Source of the DNA: Hyphomicrobiales bacterium | Lineage (GTDB): Bacteria > Pseudomonadota > Alphaproteobacteria > Rhizobiales > Rhizobiaceae | Length of the DNA: 36,874 nucleotides | Direction of reading: 5' to 3' | Assembly (NCBI GenBank): GCA_900474095.1 | Contig: UCOA01000026.1 | Coordinates: 1-36,874, forward strand | In this document: in pieces, positions 17,742 through 28,450 of the stretch | How the letters are laid out: each line of letters begins with the position of its first letter | How positions within the stretch are numbered: the stretch's first letter is position 1 | The notes under the pieces: model-generated | The model's input: only the letters and a program-made list of their open reading frames with translations | What the model was told of the DNA's origin: nothing | The model's database searches: none | Position numbers and translations under genes: made by a program

Positions 17742-17783
17742 TCGCCCGACGCTTCTATGCGGCGGAATTTCCATCTTCCCTCA

Positions 17784-17841
17784 TCCTGTGCTTGTCACAG
17801 GAATCCAGTCACGCGAAGTCTTTCGCGTGAAAGACTCTTTT
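17784..17841. repeat. Short palindromic repeat with possible sdh terminator
   Basis: The 305-bp gap between sdhB and the lipoprotein gene holds no gene that I can see. It contains TCCTGTG-CTTGT-CACAGGA (17784-17802), a motif I recall as recurrent in rhizobial intergenic DNA. Next is a hairpin AGTCTTTC (17817-17824) / GAAAGACT (17829-17836) with a 4-nt loop followed by CTTTT, which could be a weak intrinsic terminator for sdhCDAB 75 bp after the sdhB stop. An alternative pairing CGCGAA / TTCGCG (17812-17827) overlaps it. The rest, 17842-18046, should hold the lipoprotein promoter, but no clear -35/-10 pair is evident. Confidence 0.45.
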
Positions 17842-18046
17842 GGGCCGACGTTCTATCGTGATGACGTGCACCGCCAGCGGTGGAGGCTGACCCGAATACA
17901 ACCGCCATGGTCTGTCGCTCGACCGTTTCAATCATGCCACAGGCGTCAAAGAATTGCCGTTCTCTTGAATTGAAAGGTGGTTTTAAGTTAATTCGGCCTG
18001 TATGTCAGTCGATAACGCGGTGCCAGAGATGATCGGGAGCAGGAAT

Positions 18047-18595
18047 ATGCGGACAATACATGCGGTGGCAGGACTGGCCGTGGTGCTGGCGCTGGCTGGA
18101 TGTCAGAGAACGTCCATGAGCGATTTCGGCGGCAACAGCATGTCGCCAGCCCCGTTGCAGGCGCAGCCCGTACCGAGCGTGTCCTCCGGCCAGCTCGATG
18201 CTCCGGCGACGACCGATACCTCGCAGTTCCCGGCAGCGCCGGTCAGCGGCACCGCGACGGTCGGCGGTGTCCAGCAGCCGGCGGGGACCGACGTGGCGGC
18301 GGCTACCAATGCGCTCGATGTCACCAAGGAATCGATGGTCGGCAACTGGCGCGTCTCGAACGCCGGCAGTTCCTGCGACATGTTCCTGACGCTCACCAAT
18401 CTCGGCAGCGGCTCGCGCGGCGGCACGCGCGGTTGCGCCGGCGAACTGACCGCCATGGGGTCCTGGGAAGTGGCCGGCAAGCAGGTCGTGCTCAAGGATC
18501 GCAACGGCAATCCGCTCGCCCGCCTGTTCAAGACCGCGGATGCTCGCTTCGACGGCTCGACCAATAGCGGACAACCGGTCAGCCTCAGCCGTTGA
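18047..18595 (+). CDS. Omp19-like lipoprotein with AprI/Inh protease-inhibitor domain
   Basis: A 182-residue outer-membrane lipoprotein. The lipobox LALAGC puts the lipidated Cys at residue 19. A Pro/Gln/Ser/Ala-rich linker (about 24-95) leads to an Inh/AprI beta-barrel domain with two cysteines (SSCDMF and RGCAGEL) that should form the family disulfide. The C-terminus [16 protein letters not shown] closely follows the end of Brucella Omp19, which inhibits serine and cysteine proteases. I chose the ATG at 18047 next to GGAGCAGGA; the upstream TTG/ATG-open stretch from 18002 has no lipoprotein signal. It stands alone and has its own terminator. Confidence 0.88.
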   Translation: MRTIHAVAGLAVVLALAGCQRTSMSDFGGNSMSPAPLQAQPVPSVSSGQLDAPATTDTSQFPAAPVSGTATVGGVQQPAGTDVAAATNALDVTKESMVGNWRVSNAGSSCDMFLTLTNLGSGSRGGTRGCAGELTAMGSWEVAGKQVVLKDRNGNPLARLFKTADARFDGSTNSGQPVSLSR

Positions 18596-18603
18596 TCAAT
18601 AGG

Positions 18604-18625
18604 GCCCGGCAGCCGCCGGGCTTTT
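18604..18625 (+). terminator. Intrinsic terminator of the Omp19-like gene
   Basis: GCCCGGC (18604-18610) / GCCGGGC (18615-18621), a 7-bp GC stem with loop AGCC, followed by TTTT (18622-18625), 8 bp after the stop codon. Confidence 0.85.
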
Positions 18626-18640
18626 CGTGCCGCCAGCCTT

Positions 18641-18742
18641 AGAGCGTTGCCGCTTTTTTCCGAGTCACGAAGAACGCTCTATCCTTTGTTTTTATGCATT
18701 TCCGGACGGAAAGCCGTTTCACCCTTTTCCGGGAAATGCTCA
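18641..18742. repeat. Two-stem intergenic repeat covering the zapE start
   Basis: AGAGCGTT (18641-18648) pairs with AACGCTCT (18673-18680), and GCATTTCC (18696-18703) pairs with GGAAATGC (18732-18739), with a further small ACGG/CCGT stem inside. The whole 100-bp unit, including the T-rich linker between the stems, resembles a repeat that I recall as widespread between genes in Rhizobium and Agrobacterium. Both in-frame ATG codons for zapE (18694 and 18736) fall within it. Confidence 0.6.
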
Positions 18743-19911
18743 CACCGGTCCAGCGCGTGCCAAATCCCGACGACAGTATTTCGCGAAAACTCGAGGCCAT
18801 GATTGCCGAAGGCGCGGTGCGGCCCGATTCGGCGCAGCTCGCCATCACCCGGCGCTTCGACCATCTCCTGACCGAGCTTGCCGGGAACCGCGCGCAGCGC
18901 AAGTCGAATGCGCTCGGCTGGCTGTTTGCCTCGCGCAAACACGAGCATCCGCCGCTCAAGGGGCTTTATCTCTACGGCGGCGTCGGCCGTGGCAAGACCA
19001 TGCTGATGGACCTGTTCTTTGAAACGGTGCCGATCCAGCGCAAGCGCCGGGCGCATTTCCATGAATTCATGGCCGACGTGCATGAGCGCATCTTCAAGCA
19101 CCGGCAGAAGCTGAAGAACGGCGAGACGCGCCAGGCTGACCCGATGCCGCCGGTTGCCTCGGAGATTTTCGCCGAGGCGCGGTTGCTCTGCTTCGACGAA
19201 TTCTCCGTCACCGACATTGCCGACGCGATGATCCTGTCGCGCCTGTTCGGCGAGCTGTTCGCCAAGGGCTGCGTTCTCGTTGCGACCTCCAATGTCGAGC
19301 CGAGCGATCTCTATAGGGACGGGCTCAACCGTGGCCTGTTCCTGCCGTTCATCGATCTGTTGAAGACCTATACCGAGATCGTGCCGCTGGATGCCGGAAT
19401 GGATTATCGCCTGGCAAAGATGGAGGGCTTGCCGGTCTGGTTGTCGCCGATGGGGCCGCAGGCCGACGCGGCGCTCGATCGGGCCTGGATTCACGCGACC
19501 GCTGGGCTTTCCGTCGCGGCCGGCGAGGTCGCGCACAAGGGCAGGAAGATCAAGGTTCCAGCGGCGGCCAACGGTTGCGCCCGGTTTTCCTTTTCGGACC
19601 TCTGCGAGCGGCCGCTGGGCGCTGCCGACTATCTCGCCATCCTCTCGCATTACCGGACGATTTTCATCGATCATATCCCGCATCTCGGGCCTGAGCGCCG
19701 CAACGAGACCAAGCGCTTCATCATGCTGATCGATACGATCTATGATCACGGTGCCCGTCTTTTCGCCACGGCGGCCTCCGCGCCGATCGATCTGCTGACG
19801 GCAAAAAAAGGCACGGAAGGCTTTGAATTCGACCGCACTGTCTCGCGCCTGATCGAGATGCAGAGCGAGGAATATGCGCGAAATCATCGTGCGGAAACAG
19901 TGGCTTCGTGA
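18736..19911 (+). CDS. zapE: Cell division protein ZapE (AFG1-like ATPase)
   Basis: A 391-residue AFG1/ZapE AAA-type ATPase. Walker A is GGVGRGKT (81-88), Walker B is LLCFDEF (150-156), and sensor-like ATSNVEPSDLYRDGLNR follows. In E. coli ZapE binds FtsZ and affects Z-ring stability under stress; mitochondrial AFG1 has protein quality-control roles. The true start is unclear: ATG 18694 and ATG 18736 both lie in a repeat and neither has a well-spaced Shine-Dalgarno, while a GTG at 18757 is just outside the repeat. Conserved sequence clearly begins by about residue 15. In many alphaproteobacteria zapE sits just upstream of mdh, as here. Confidence 0.92.
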   Translation: MLTPVQRVPNPDDSISRKLEAMIAEGAVRPDSAQLAITRRFDHLLTELAGNRAQRKSNALGWLFASRKHEHPPLKGLYLYGGVGRGKTMLMDLFFETVPIQRKRRAHFHEFMADVHERIFKHRQKLKNGETRQADPMPPVASEIFAEARLLCFDEFSVTDIADAMILSRLFGELFAKGCVLVATSNVEPSDLYRDGLNRGLFLPFIDLLKTYTEIVPLDAGMDYRLAKMEGLPVWLSPMGPQADAALDRAWIHATAGLSVAAGEVAHKGRKIKVPAAANGCARFSFSDLCERPLGAADYLAILSHYRTIFIDHIPHLGPERRNETKRFIMLIDTIYDHGARLFATAASAPIDLLTAKKGTEGFEFDRTVSRLIEMQSEEYARNHRAETVAS

Positions 19912-19928
19912 CAGTATCGCGATGAAAA

Positions 19929-19946
19929 ATCTTACGTTTACGTAAG
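19929..19946. promoter_or_regulatory. Inverted repeat TCTTACGT-TT-ACGTAAGA upstream of mdh
   Basis: Perfect 8-bp arms (19929-19936 and 19939-19946) with a 2-bp spacer, 160 bp before the mdh start and 18 bp after zapE. It resembles the TTTACGT-ACGTAAA palindromes that I associate with LiuR-type MerR regulators of acyl-CoA and branched-chain catabolism, but the regulator is unproven. Further down, AACCGAT (19959-19965) and ATCGGTT (19989-19995) form a looser inverted pair. No clean promoter is visible in the AT-rich 19912-20105 gap. Confidence 0.45.
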
Positions 19947-20012
19947 AATTTATTGATCTAACCGATTGAAATTGTTCCACCCAAAAGTATCGGTTGATAT
20001 TTTAGATTTTGA

Positions 20013-21068
<1,056 letters not shown>

Positions 21069-21113
21069 TGGCTCTGAAGCCATTGCCGTTCGGCCCCAAA
21101 CAGGAAATTTCCG

Positions 21114-22310
<1,197 letters not shown>

Positions 22311-22313
22311 TCA

Positions 22314-23216
22314 ATGTCCATTCTCATCAACAAAGATACCAAGATCCTGGTTCAGGGCCTGACCGGCAAGACCGGCACCTTCCACACCGAGCAGGCGCTG
22401 GCTTACCACGGCACCAAGATGGTCGGCGGTATCAACCCGAAGAAGGGTGGCGAGACCTGGGAAGGTTCCAAGGGCGAAAAGCTGCCGATCTACGCAACCG
22501 TGGCGCAAGGCAAGGAAATGACCGGCGCCGATGCATCGGTGATCTACGTTCCGCCGGCAGGTGCCGCGGCTGCGATCATTGAGGCCATCGAGGCTGAAAT
22601 CGGCCTGATCGTCTGCATCACCGAAGGCATTCCTGTTGCCGACATGGTCAGGGTCAAGGCCCGTCTCGACAAGTCGAAGTCCCGCCTGATCGGCCCGAAC
22701 TGCCCCGGCGTTCTGACGCCGAACGAATGCAAGATCGGCATCATGCCGGGCAACATCTTCAAGAAGGGTTCGGTCGGCGTTCTCTCGCGCTCCGGCACGC
22801 TCACCTATGAAGCCGTGTTCCAAACGACGAACGAAGGTCTCGGCCAGACAACGGCTGTCGGCATCGGCGGCGACCCGGTCAAGGGCACCGAGTTCATCGA
22901 CATGCTGGAAATGTTCCTCGCCGACGACGAGACCAAGTCGATCATCATGATCGGCGAAATCGGCGGCTCGGCGGAAGAAGACGCGGCCCAGTTCCTCAAG
23001 GACGAAGCCAAGCGCGGCCGAAGCAAGCCGATGGTGGGCTTCATCGCCGGCCGCACTGCACCTGAAGGTCGCACCATGGGCCACGCGGGCGCCGTCATTT
23101 CCGGCGGCAAAGGCGGGGCTGAAGACAAGATTGCTGCGATGGAATCGGCCGGCATCCGCGTCTCGCCGTCGCCGGCGCGCCTCGGCAAGACGCTGGTCGA
23201 AGTTCTCAAGGGCTGA
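22314..23216 (+). CDS. sucD: Succinyl-CoA synthetase alpha subunit
   Basis: A 300-residue SucD. The CoA-binding N-domain has [16 protein letters not shown] (13-28), and IGPNCPGVL follows at about 126-134. The phosphorylated histidine is His257 in [11 protein letters not shown]. Length and ends fit the family. It is tightly linked to sucC (3 nt). The 165-bp gap after it, before sucA, is gene-free but contains several hairpins. Confidence 0.98.
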   Translation: MSILINKDTKILVQGLTGKTGTFHTEQALAYHGTKMVGGINPKKGGETWEGSKGEKLPIYATVAQGKEMTGADASVIYVPPAGAAAAIIEAIEAEIGLIVCITEGIPVADMVRVKARLDKSKSRLIGPNCPGVLTPNECKIGIMPGNIFKKGSVGVLSRSGTLTYEAVFQTTNEGLGQTTAVGIGGDPVKGTEFIDMLEMFLADDETKSIIMIGEIGGSAEEDAAQFLKDEAKRGRSKPMVGFIAGRTAPEGRTMGHAGAVISGGKGGAEDKIAAMESAGIRVSPSPARLGKTLVEVLKG

Positions 23217-23230
23217 GACACGGCGATGTG

Positions 23231-23300
23231 ACCGGGCCCGCTATCGCAGCCGGCCCGGTTGCCTCCACCGCGAAGAAAGGCAGCGGCGCTTCCGGCGCCG
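23231..23300 (+). promoter_or_regulatory. Hairpins in the sucD-sucA intergenic leader
   Basis: ACCGGGCC (23231-23238) / GGCCCGGT (23252-23259) is a perfect 8-bp stem with a 13-nt loop followed by only TT. CGGCGC (23284-23289) / GCGCCG (23295-23300) is a 6-bp stem with loop TTCCG. Neither has a real T-run, so they look like mRNA-processing or partial-termination structures between sucCD and sucAB rather than a full terminator. Confidence 0.45.
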
Positions 23301-23350
23301 ATGCCGTCGAGGTCGACCGGGACCAAAAAGCCGGCAAGAGTTAACAAGTC

Positions 23351-23381
23351 AGGAGGCGGACGGACAGGTCCGCGAAGCACC
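23351..23381 (+). promoter_or_regulatory. Displaced sucA Shine-Dalgarno with an intervening hairpin
   Basis: The only strong Shine-Dalgarno before sucA is AGGAGG (23351-23356), 25 nt from the ATG at 23382, too far for normal use. Between them GCGGAC (23356-23361) pairs with GTCCGC (23368-23373). When folded, the effective gap between AGGAG and ATG drops to about 8 nt, a normal spacing. Confidence 0.5.
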
Positions 23382-26378
23382 ATGGCAAGGCAAGAAGCCA
23401 ACGAGCAATTTCTGCTGACCTCGTTCCTCGACGGAGCGAATGCCAGCTATATCGAGCAGCTTTATGCGCGCTACGAAAGCGATCCGTCGTCGGTCTCCGG
23501 CGAATGGCAGTCGTTCTTCAAGGCGCTGCAGGACCAGCCGGATGACGCGATCAAGGCAGCCAAGGGCGCCTCCTGGAAGAAGTCGAACTGGCCGATCGTC
23601 GCCAATGGCGAACTCGTCTCGGCGCTCGACGGCGACTGGGGCACGGTCGAGAAGGTCATCGAAAAAAAGGTGAAGGCCAAGGCCGAGGAGCAGACGGCGG
23701 TCACGGGCGTCGCGCCGAGTGCGGCCGATGTCCACCAGCAGACCCGTGATTCGGTTCGCGCCATCATGATGATCCGCGCCTACCGCATGCGCGGCCATCT
23801 GCACGCCAAGCTCGACCCGCTCGGCATTGCCGCCCCCGTCGAGGACTATGACGAGTTGTCGCCGAAGTCGTACGGCTTCGAGGAAAGCGATTACGATCGC
23901 CGGATCTTCCTCGACAACGTGCTCGGCCTCGAATACGCGACCATCCGCGAGATGCTCGAAATCCTCGAGCGCACCTATTGTTCGACGCTGGGCGTCGAGT
24001 TCATGCATATCTCAGATCCCGAGATCAAAGGCTGGGTCCAGGAGCGCATCGAAGGCCCGGACAAGGGTGTCGAGTTCACCGCGGAAGGCAAGAAGGCGAT
24101 CCTGCAGAAGCTGATCGAGGCGGAAGGCTTCGAGCAGTTCATCGACGTCAGGTACAAGGGCACCAAGCGTTTCGGCCTCGACGGCGGCGAATCTCTGATC
24201 CCGGCGCTGGAACAGATCATCAAGCGTGGCGGCCAGGTCGGCCTCAAGGAAATCATCCTCGGCATGGCCCATCGCGGCCGTCTGAACGTTCTGACCAACG
24301 TCATGGGCAAGCCGCACCGCGCCGTGTTCCACGAGTTCAAGGGCGGTTCCGCCGCGCCTGACGAGGTCGAAGGTTCGGGCGACGTGAAGTACCATCTGGG
24401 TGCCTCCTCGGACCGTGAGTTCGACGGCAACAAGGTCCACCTGTCGCTGACGGCAAACCCGTCGCATCTCGAAATCGTCAACCCGGTTGTCATGGGCAAG
24501 GCCCGCGCCAAGCAGGACCAGATGGCGAAGGTCTTTGAAGGTGACATCATCCCGCTGTCCGAGCGGGCCCAGGTCATGCCTCTCCTGCTGCACGGCGATG
24601 CCGCCTTTGCCGGCCAGGGCGTGACCGCTGAAATTCTCGGGCTGTCGGGCCTGCGCGGTCACCGCGTCGCCGGCACCGTGCACTTCATCATCAACAACCA
24701 GATCGGCTTCACCACCAATCCGGCCTTCTCGCGCTCGTCGCCTTACCCCTCGGACGTCGCCAAGATGATCGAAGCGCCGATCTTCCACGTCAACGGCGAC
24801 GATCCGGAAGCGGTGACCTACGCGGCCAAGATCGCCACCGAATTCCGGATGAAGTTCCACAAGCCGGTCGTCATCGATATGTTCTGCTATCGGCGCTTCG
24901 GCCATAACGAAGGCGACGAACCGTCCTTCACGCAGCCGAAGATGTACAAGGTGATCCGCGCCCACAAGACGGTCGTCCAGCTCTATGGCGAACGCCTGAT
25001 CGCCGAGGGCCTGATCAGCGAAGGCGAACTCGAAAAAATGCGAGCCGACTGGCGCGCCCATCTGGAACAGGAATTCGAGGCGGGGCAGGCCTACAAGCCG
25101 AACAAGGCCGACTGGCTGGACGGCGTCTGGTCGGGTCTGCGCGCTGCCGACAACCAGGACGAACAACGCCGTGGCAAGACCTCGGTACCGATGAAGACGC
25201 TGAAGGAAGTCGGCCGCAAGCTGTCGGAAGTCCCGGCAGGCTTCAACGTGCACAAGACCATCCAGCGCTTCATGGACGGTCGTGCCAACATGATCCAGAC
25301 CGGCGAGGGCACCGACTGGGCCATGGCGGAGGCACTCGCTTTCGGCACGCTCGCGATCGAAGGCACGAAGATCCGCCTGTCGGGCCAGGATTGCGAACGC
25401 GGCACCTTCTCGCAACGCCATTCGGTGCTCTACGATCAGGAAACTGAAGAACGCTATATCCCGCTTGCCAACCTGGCGCCGACCCAGGCCCGTTACGAGG
25501 TCATCAACTCGATGCTCTCGGAGGAAGCGGTGCTCGGCTTCGAATACGGCTATTCGCTGGCCCGTCCGAATGCGTTGACGCTCTGGGAAGCCCAGTTCGG
25601 TGACTTCGCCAACGGTGCGCAGGTCGTCTTCGACCAGTTCATCTCGTCGGGCGAGCGCAAGTGGCTGCGCATGTCCGGTCTCGTCTGCCTGCTGCCGCAT
25701 GGTTACGAGGGTCAGGGCCCGGAACATTCCTCGGCCCGTCTCGAGCGCTGGCTGCAGATGTGCGCCGAAGACAACATGCAGGTCGCCAATGTCACGACAC
25801 CGGCGAACTACTTCCACATCCTGCGCCGTCAGGTGAAGCGCGATTTCCGCAAGCCGCTGATCATGATGACGCCGAAGTCGCTGCTGCGCCACAAGCGCGC
25901 CGTCTCTTCTCTGTCGGAAATGGCGGGTGAAAGCTCCTTCCATCGCCTGCTCTGGGACGATGCGGAGGTCATCAAGGACGGCCCGATCAAGCTGCAGAAG
26001 GACACGAAGATCCGTCGCGTCGTTCTCTGCTCCGGCAAGGTCTACTACGACCTTCTCGAAGAGCGCGAAAAGCGCGGCATCGACGATGTCTACCTGCTGC
26101 GCGTCGAACAGCTCTATCCGTTCCCGGCCAAGGCGCTGATCAACGAACTCTCGCGCTTCCGCAATGCGGAAATGGTCTGGTGCCAGGAAGAGCCGAAGAA
26201 CATGGGCGCCTGGTCGTTCATCGATCCGTATCTGGAATGGGTGCTTGCCCATATTGATGCGAAGTACCAGCGCGTGCGCTACACCGGCCGTCCGGCCGCC
26301 GCCTCTCCGGCGACGGGCCTGATGTCCAAGCACCTCGCCCAGCTCGCCGCCTTCCTCGAAGACGCGCTGGGCGGTTGA
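23382..26378 (+). CDS. sucA: 2-oxoglutarate dehydrogenase E1 component
   Basis: A 998-residue SucA/OdhA, the thiamine-diphosphate E1 of the 2-oxoglutarate dehydrogenase complex that makes succinyl-CoA. The N-terminal FLDGANASYIEQLYARYESDPSSV is the family E2-binding region. GMAHRGRLNVL, HGDAAFAGQG (from His404) and NNQIGFTT (from Asn438) make up the substrate and TPP-Mg sites. The C-terminal transketolase-like pyrimidine domain (HSSARLERWLQ and following) is intact. I start at the ATG at 23382, where family similarity begins; the frame is open 41 codons earlier but that part is low-complexity and non-homologous. Confidence 0.98.
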   Translation: MARQEANEQFLLTSFLDGANASYIEQLYARYESDPSSVSGEWQSFFKALQDQPDDAIKAAKGASWKKSNWPIVANGELVSALDGDWGTVEKVIEKKVKAKAEEQTAVTGVAPSAADVHQQTRDSVRAIMMIRAYRMRGHLHAKLDPLGIAAPVEDYDELSPKSYGFEESDYDRRIFLDNVLGLEYATIREMLEILERTYCSTLGVEFMHISDPEIKGWVQERIEGPDKGVEFTAEGKKAILQKLIEAEGFEQFIDVRYKGTKRFGLDGGESLIPALEQIIKRGGQVGLKEIILGMAHRGRLNVLTNVMGKPHRAVFHEFKGGSAAPDEVEGSGDVKYHLGASSDREFDGNKVHLSLTANPSHLEIVNPVVMGKARAKQDQMAKVFEGDIIPLSERAQVMPLLLHGDAAFAGQGVTAEILGLSGLRGHRVAGTVHFIINNQIGFTTNPAFSRSSPYPSDVAKMIEAPIFHVNGDDPEAVTYAAKIATEFRMKFHKPVVIDMFCYRRFGHNEGDEPSFTQPKMYKVIRAHKTVVQLYGERLIAEGLISEGELEKMRADWRAHLEQEFEAGQAYKPNKADWLDGVWSGLRAADNQDEQRRGKTSVPMKTLKEVGRKLSEVPAGFNVHKTIQRFMDGRANMIQTGEGTDWAMAEALAFGTLAIEGTKIRLSGQDCERGTFSQRHSVLYDQETEERYIPLANLAPTQARYEVINSMLSEEAVLGFEYGYSLARPNALTLWEAQFGDFANGAQVVFDQFISSGERKWLRMSGLVCLLPHGYEGQGPEHSSARLERWLQMCAEDNMQVANVTTPANYFHILRRQVKRDFRKPLIMMTPKSLLRHKRAVSSLSEMAGESSFHRLLWDDAEVIKDGPIKLQKDTKIRRVVLCSGKVYYDLLEEREKRGIDDVYLLRVEQLYPFPAKALINELSRFRNAEMVWCQEEPKNMGAWSFIDPYLEWVLAHIDAKYQRVRYTGRPAAASPATGLMSKHLAQLAAFLEDALGG

Positions 26379-26391
26379 GAGGCAGCGCGCC

Positions 26392-26709
26392 ATGGCCTAT
26401 TTTCATCTGAAACTAGTGCCACCCCGCAGCACATTTCCTCACGACGCGACGTCTGAGGAAATGGCCGCGATGGAGCGTCACTCCGTCTATTGGCGAGCGC
26501 AAGCCGATGCGGGACGAGCGATTGCGGTCGGTCCCGTCTTCGCCAAGGACGGCGCCTGGGGCATGGCGCTGGTGGAGGTCGCCGATGAGGCGGCTGCCCA
26601 AGCGCTTACCGACGGCGATCCCGTCATTGCCGCCCGCCTGGGCTTCCAGTTCGAAATTGCTGCCATACCCTCACTCATTCTCCGGCAAGTCGCCGCACCT
26701 GCCGCATAA
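26392..26709 (+). CDS. YciI-related protein between sucA and sucB
   Basis: A 105-residue protein with a YCII-like dimeric alpha/beta pattern: [17 protein letters not shown], then a helix [24 protein letters not shown], a strand WGMALVEVA, and a helix with [16 protein letters not shown]. The His in ERHSVYW lies where the family has its early His, but overall similarity to the YciI protein at 11763 is low. It starts 13 nt after sucA and ends 29 nt before sucB, so it is certainly in the same transcript. Function unknown; the location suggests a role linked to the oxoglutarate dehydrogenase complex or to detoxifying a side product, which is inference only. Confidence 0.78.
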   Translation: MAYFHLKLVPPRSTFPHDATSEEMAAMERHSVYWRAQADAGRAIAVGPVFAKDGAWGMALVEVADEAAAQALTDGDPVIAARLGFQFEIAAIPSLILRQVAAPAA

Positions 26710-26738
26710 CCGACAACGATCAAAGTCAGGATCTGAAA

Positions 26739-27983
26739 ATGACCACAGAAATCCGCGTTCCTACCCTCGGAGAGTCCGTCAGCGAAGCGACCGTCGGGAC
26801 ATGGTTCAAGAAGGTGGGCGACACCGTCAAGGCCGATGAGCCGCTGCTCGAACTGGAAACCGACAAGGTTACGATCGAAGTGCCGGCGCCTTCTGCAGGC
26901 ACGCTTTCCGAAATCGTCGCCGCCGCCGGTGAAACCGTCGGTCTCGGCGCACTGCTCGGCCAGATCGCCAACGGTGCCGCCGGCGCCGTTTCTGCCGCGC
27001 CTGCAGCGGAAAAGAAGGCTGCCGCTCCGACCGCAGCTCAACCGGCAGCCGCTGCTGCTGCCCCTGCCGCTCCGCAGGTTGCCTCTGCGATGCCGGCTGC
27101 GCCGGCCGCTACCAAGATGCTCGCCGAAAACAACCTCACTGCCGACCAGGTCGACGGTTCCGGCAAGCGCGGCCAGGTGCTGAAGGGCGACGTCATCGGC
27201 GCTGTCGCCAAGGGCCTTTCGACGCCGGCCGCGTCCGAGCCGGTCAAGATTGTAACCCGTGGTCCGTCGCCGGCCGAGGACGCGCCGCGCGAAGAGCGCG
27301 TCAAGATGACCCGCCTGCGCCAGACCATCGCCAAGCGCCTGAAGGACGCACAGAACACCGCCGCCATGCTCACCACCTATAACGAGGTGGACATGTCAGC
27401 GGTCATGGACTTGCGCAACCGCTACAAGGACCTGTTTGAAAAGAAGCATGGCGTCAAACTCGGCTTCATGGGGTTCTTCACCAAGGCCGTGACGCATGCG
27501 CTGAAGGAAATCCCGGCCGTCAACGCCGAGATCGACGGCACCGACATCATCTACAAGAACTTCTGCCACATCGGCATGGCCGTCGGCACCGACAAGGGTT
27601 TGGTCGTTCCCGTCATCCGCGATGCCGACCAGATGTCGATCGCCGAAATCGAAAAGGATCTCGGCCGTCTTGCCAAGGCTGCCCGTGACGGCTCGCTTTC
27701 CATGGCTGATATGCAGGGCGGCACCTTCACGATCACCAATGGCGGCGTCTACGGCTCGCTGATGTCCTCGCCGATCCTCAATGCTCCGCAGTCGGGCATT
27801 CTCGGCATGCACAAGATCCAGGAGCGCCCGGTCGTCGTCGGCGGCCAGATCGTCATCCGTCCGATGATGTACCTGGCGCTCTCCTACGATCACCGGATGG
27901 TCGATGGTAAGGAAGCCGTGACCTTCCTCGTTCGCGTCAAGGAAAGCCTGGAAGATCCGGAACGTCTGGTTCTTGATTTGTAA
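26739..27983 (+). CDS. sucB: 2-oxoglutarate dehydrogenase E2 (dihydrolipoyl succinyltransferase)
   Basis: A 414-residue SucB/OdhB with one lipoyl domain (1-77, lipoylated Lys43 in [12 protein letters not shown]), an Ala/Pro-rich flexible linker (about 82-125), the E1/E3-binding domain (about 128-160, with [13 protein letters not shown]), a second linker, and the catalytic acyltransferase domain (about 185-414) with the active-site SYDHRMVDG (His385, Asp389). It transfers the succinyl group to CoA and forms the complex core. GGATCTGAAA is a weak Shine-Dalgarno. The MAPEG gene begins 13 nt later. Confidence 0.98.
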   Translation: MTTEIRVPTLGESVSEATVGTWFKKVGDTVKADEPLLELETDKVTIEVPAPSAGTLSEIVAAAGETVGLGALLGQIANGAAGAVSAAPAAEKKAAAPTAAQPAAAAAAPAAPQVASAMPAAPAATKMLAENNLTADQVDGSGKRGQVLKGDVIGAVAKGLSTPAASEPVKIVTRGPSPAEDAPREERVKMTRLRQTIAKRLKDAQNTAAMLTTYNEVDMSAVMDLRNRYKDLFEKKHGVKLGFMGFFTKAVTHALKEIPAVNAEIDGTDIIYKNFCHIGMAVGTDKGLVVPVIRDADQMSIAEIEKDLGRLAKAARDGSLSMADMQGGTFTITNGGVYGSLMSSPILNAPQSGILGMHKIQERPVVVGGQIVIRPMMYLALSYDHRMVDGKEAVTFLVRVKESLEDPERLVLDL

Positions 27984-27996
27984 GAGGTGCTGAAAC

Positions 27997-28410
27997 ATGG
28001 ACGCGGCAGCACTGGCGGCATCGCCCTTCCTTTCGCTTCTCGCCTGGAGCGTCGTGCTGCTCGTCTTCCATGTCAGCCTGCAGGGTTTTTCAGCGACCCT
28101 GGAACTCGGATCGGCCTGGAACGCCGGTCCGCGCGACATTGACAAGAAGCCGTCCGGCAAGCTCGCCGGGCGGGCCGCGCGGGCATCGGCCAATTTCCAG
28201 GAAACCTATCCGGCCTTTGTCGGCCTGGCGCTCGCGCTTGGCATTGCCGGTGATCCGACTGGTGGGGGCCTCATCGGCGCCTGGGTTTGGTTCGCCTTCA
28301 GGCTTGCCTATATTCCGCTCTATCTGGCGGGCGTTTCCTACGTCCGGTCCCTCATCTGGCTTGGCTCGCTCGCCGGGCTCCTCATCATGGTATCGGCGCT
28401 CGTTTTCTGA
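27997..28410 (+). CDS. MAPEG family membrane protein
   Basis: A 137-residue protein with four hydrophobic segments (about residues 10-30, 66-84, 88-108, 115-136). The FQETYPAFVGLALAL helix 2 segment and R-LAYIPLYLAGVSYVRSLIW helix 3-4 segment are the MAPEG pattern (membrane-associated proteins in eicosanoid and glutathione metabolism). Bacterial members are mostly uncharacterised, and some have glutathione transferase or peroxidase activity. GAGGTG precedes the ATG by 7 nt. It follows sucB closely and so is likely cotranscribed. Confidence 0.88.
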   Translation: MDAAALAASPFLSLLAWSVVLLVFHVSLQGFSATLELGSAWNAGPRDIDKKPSGKLAGRAARASANFQETYPAFVGLALALGIAGDPTGGGLIGAWVWFAFRLAYIPLYLAGVSYVRSLIWLGSLAGLLIMVSALVF

Positions 28411-28450
28411 CAGGGAAGCGGTCGCCCGAAGCGATAACCGGAGACGTGCC

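Noticed and set aside
17788-17973. 61-codon plus-strand frame between sdhB and the Omp19-like gene
   Set aside because: It overlaps palindromic repeat sequence and has no ribosome-binding site or coding-like composition.
23259-23381. In-frame N-terminal extension of sucA by 41 residues
   Set aside because: The extension is low-complexity Pro/Arg/Ser sequence containing hairpins, and SucA similarity starts at the ATG at 23382.
28070-28450. Long open frame upstream of the LysE gene
   Set aside because: It lies in another frame of the MAPEG gene, and a good GGAG-GTG start exists at 28451.
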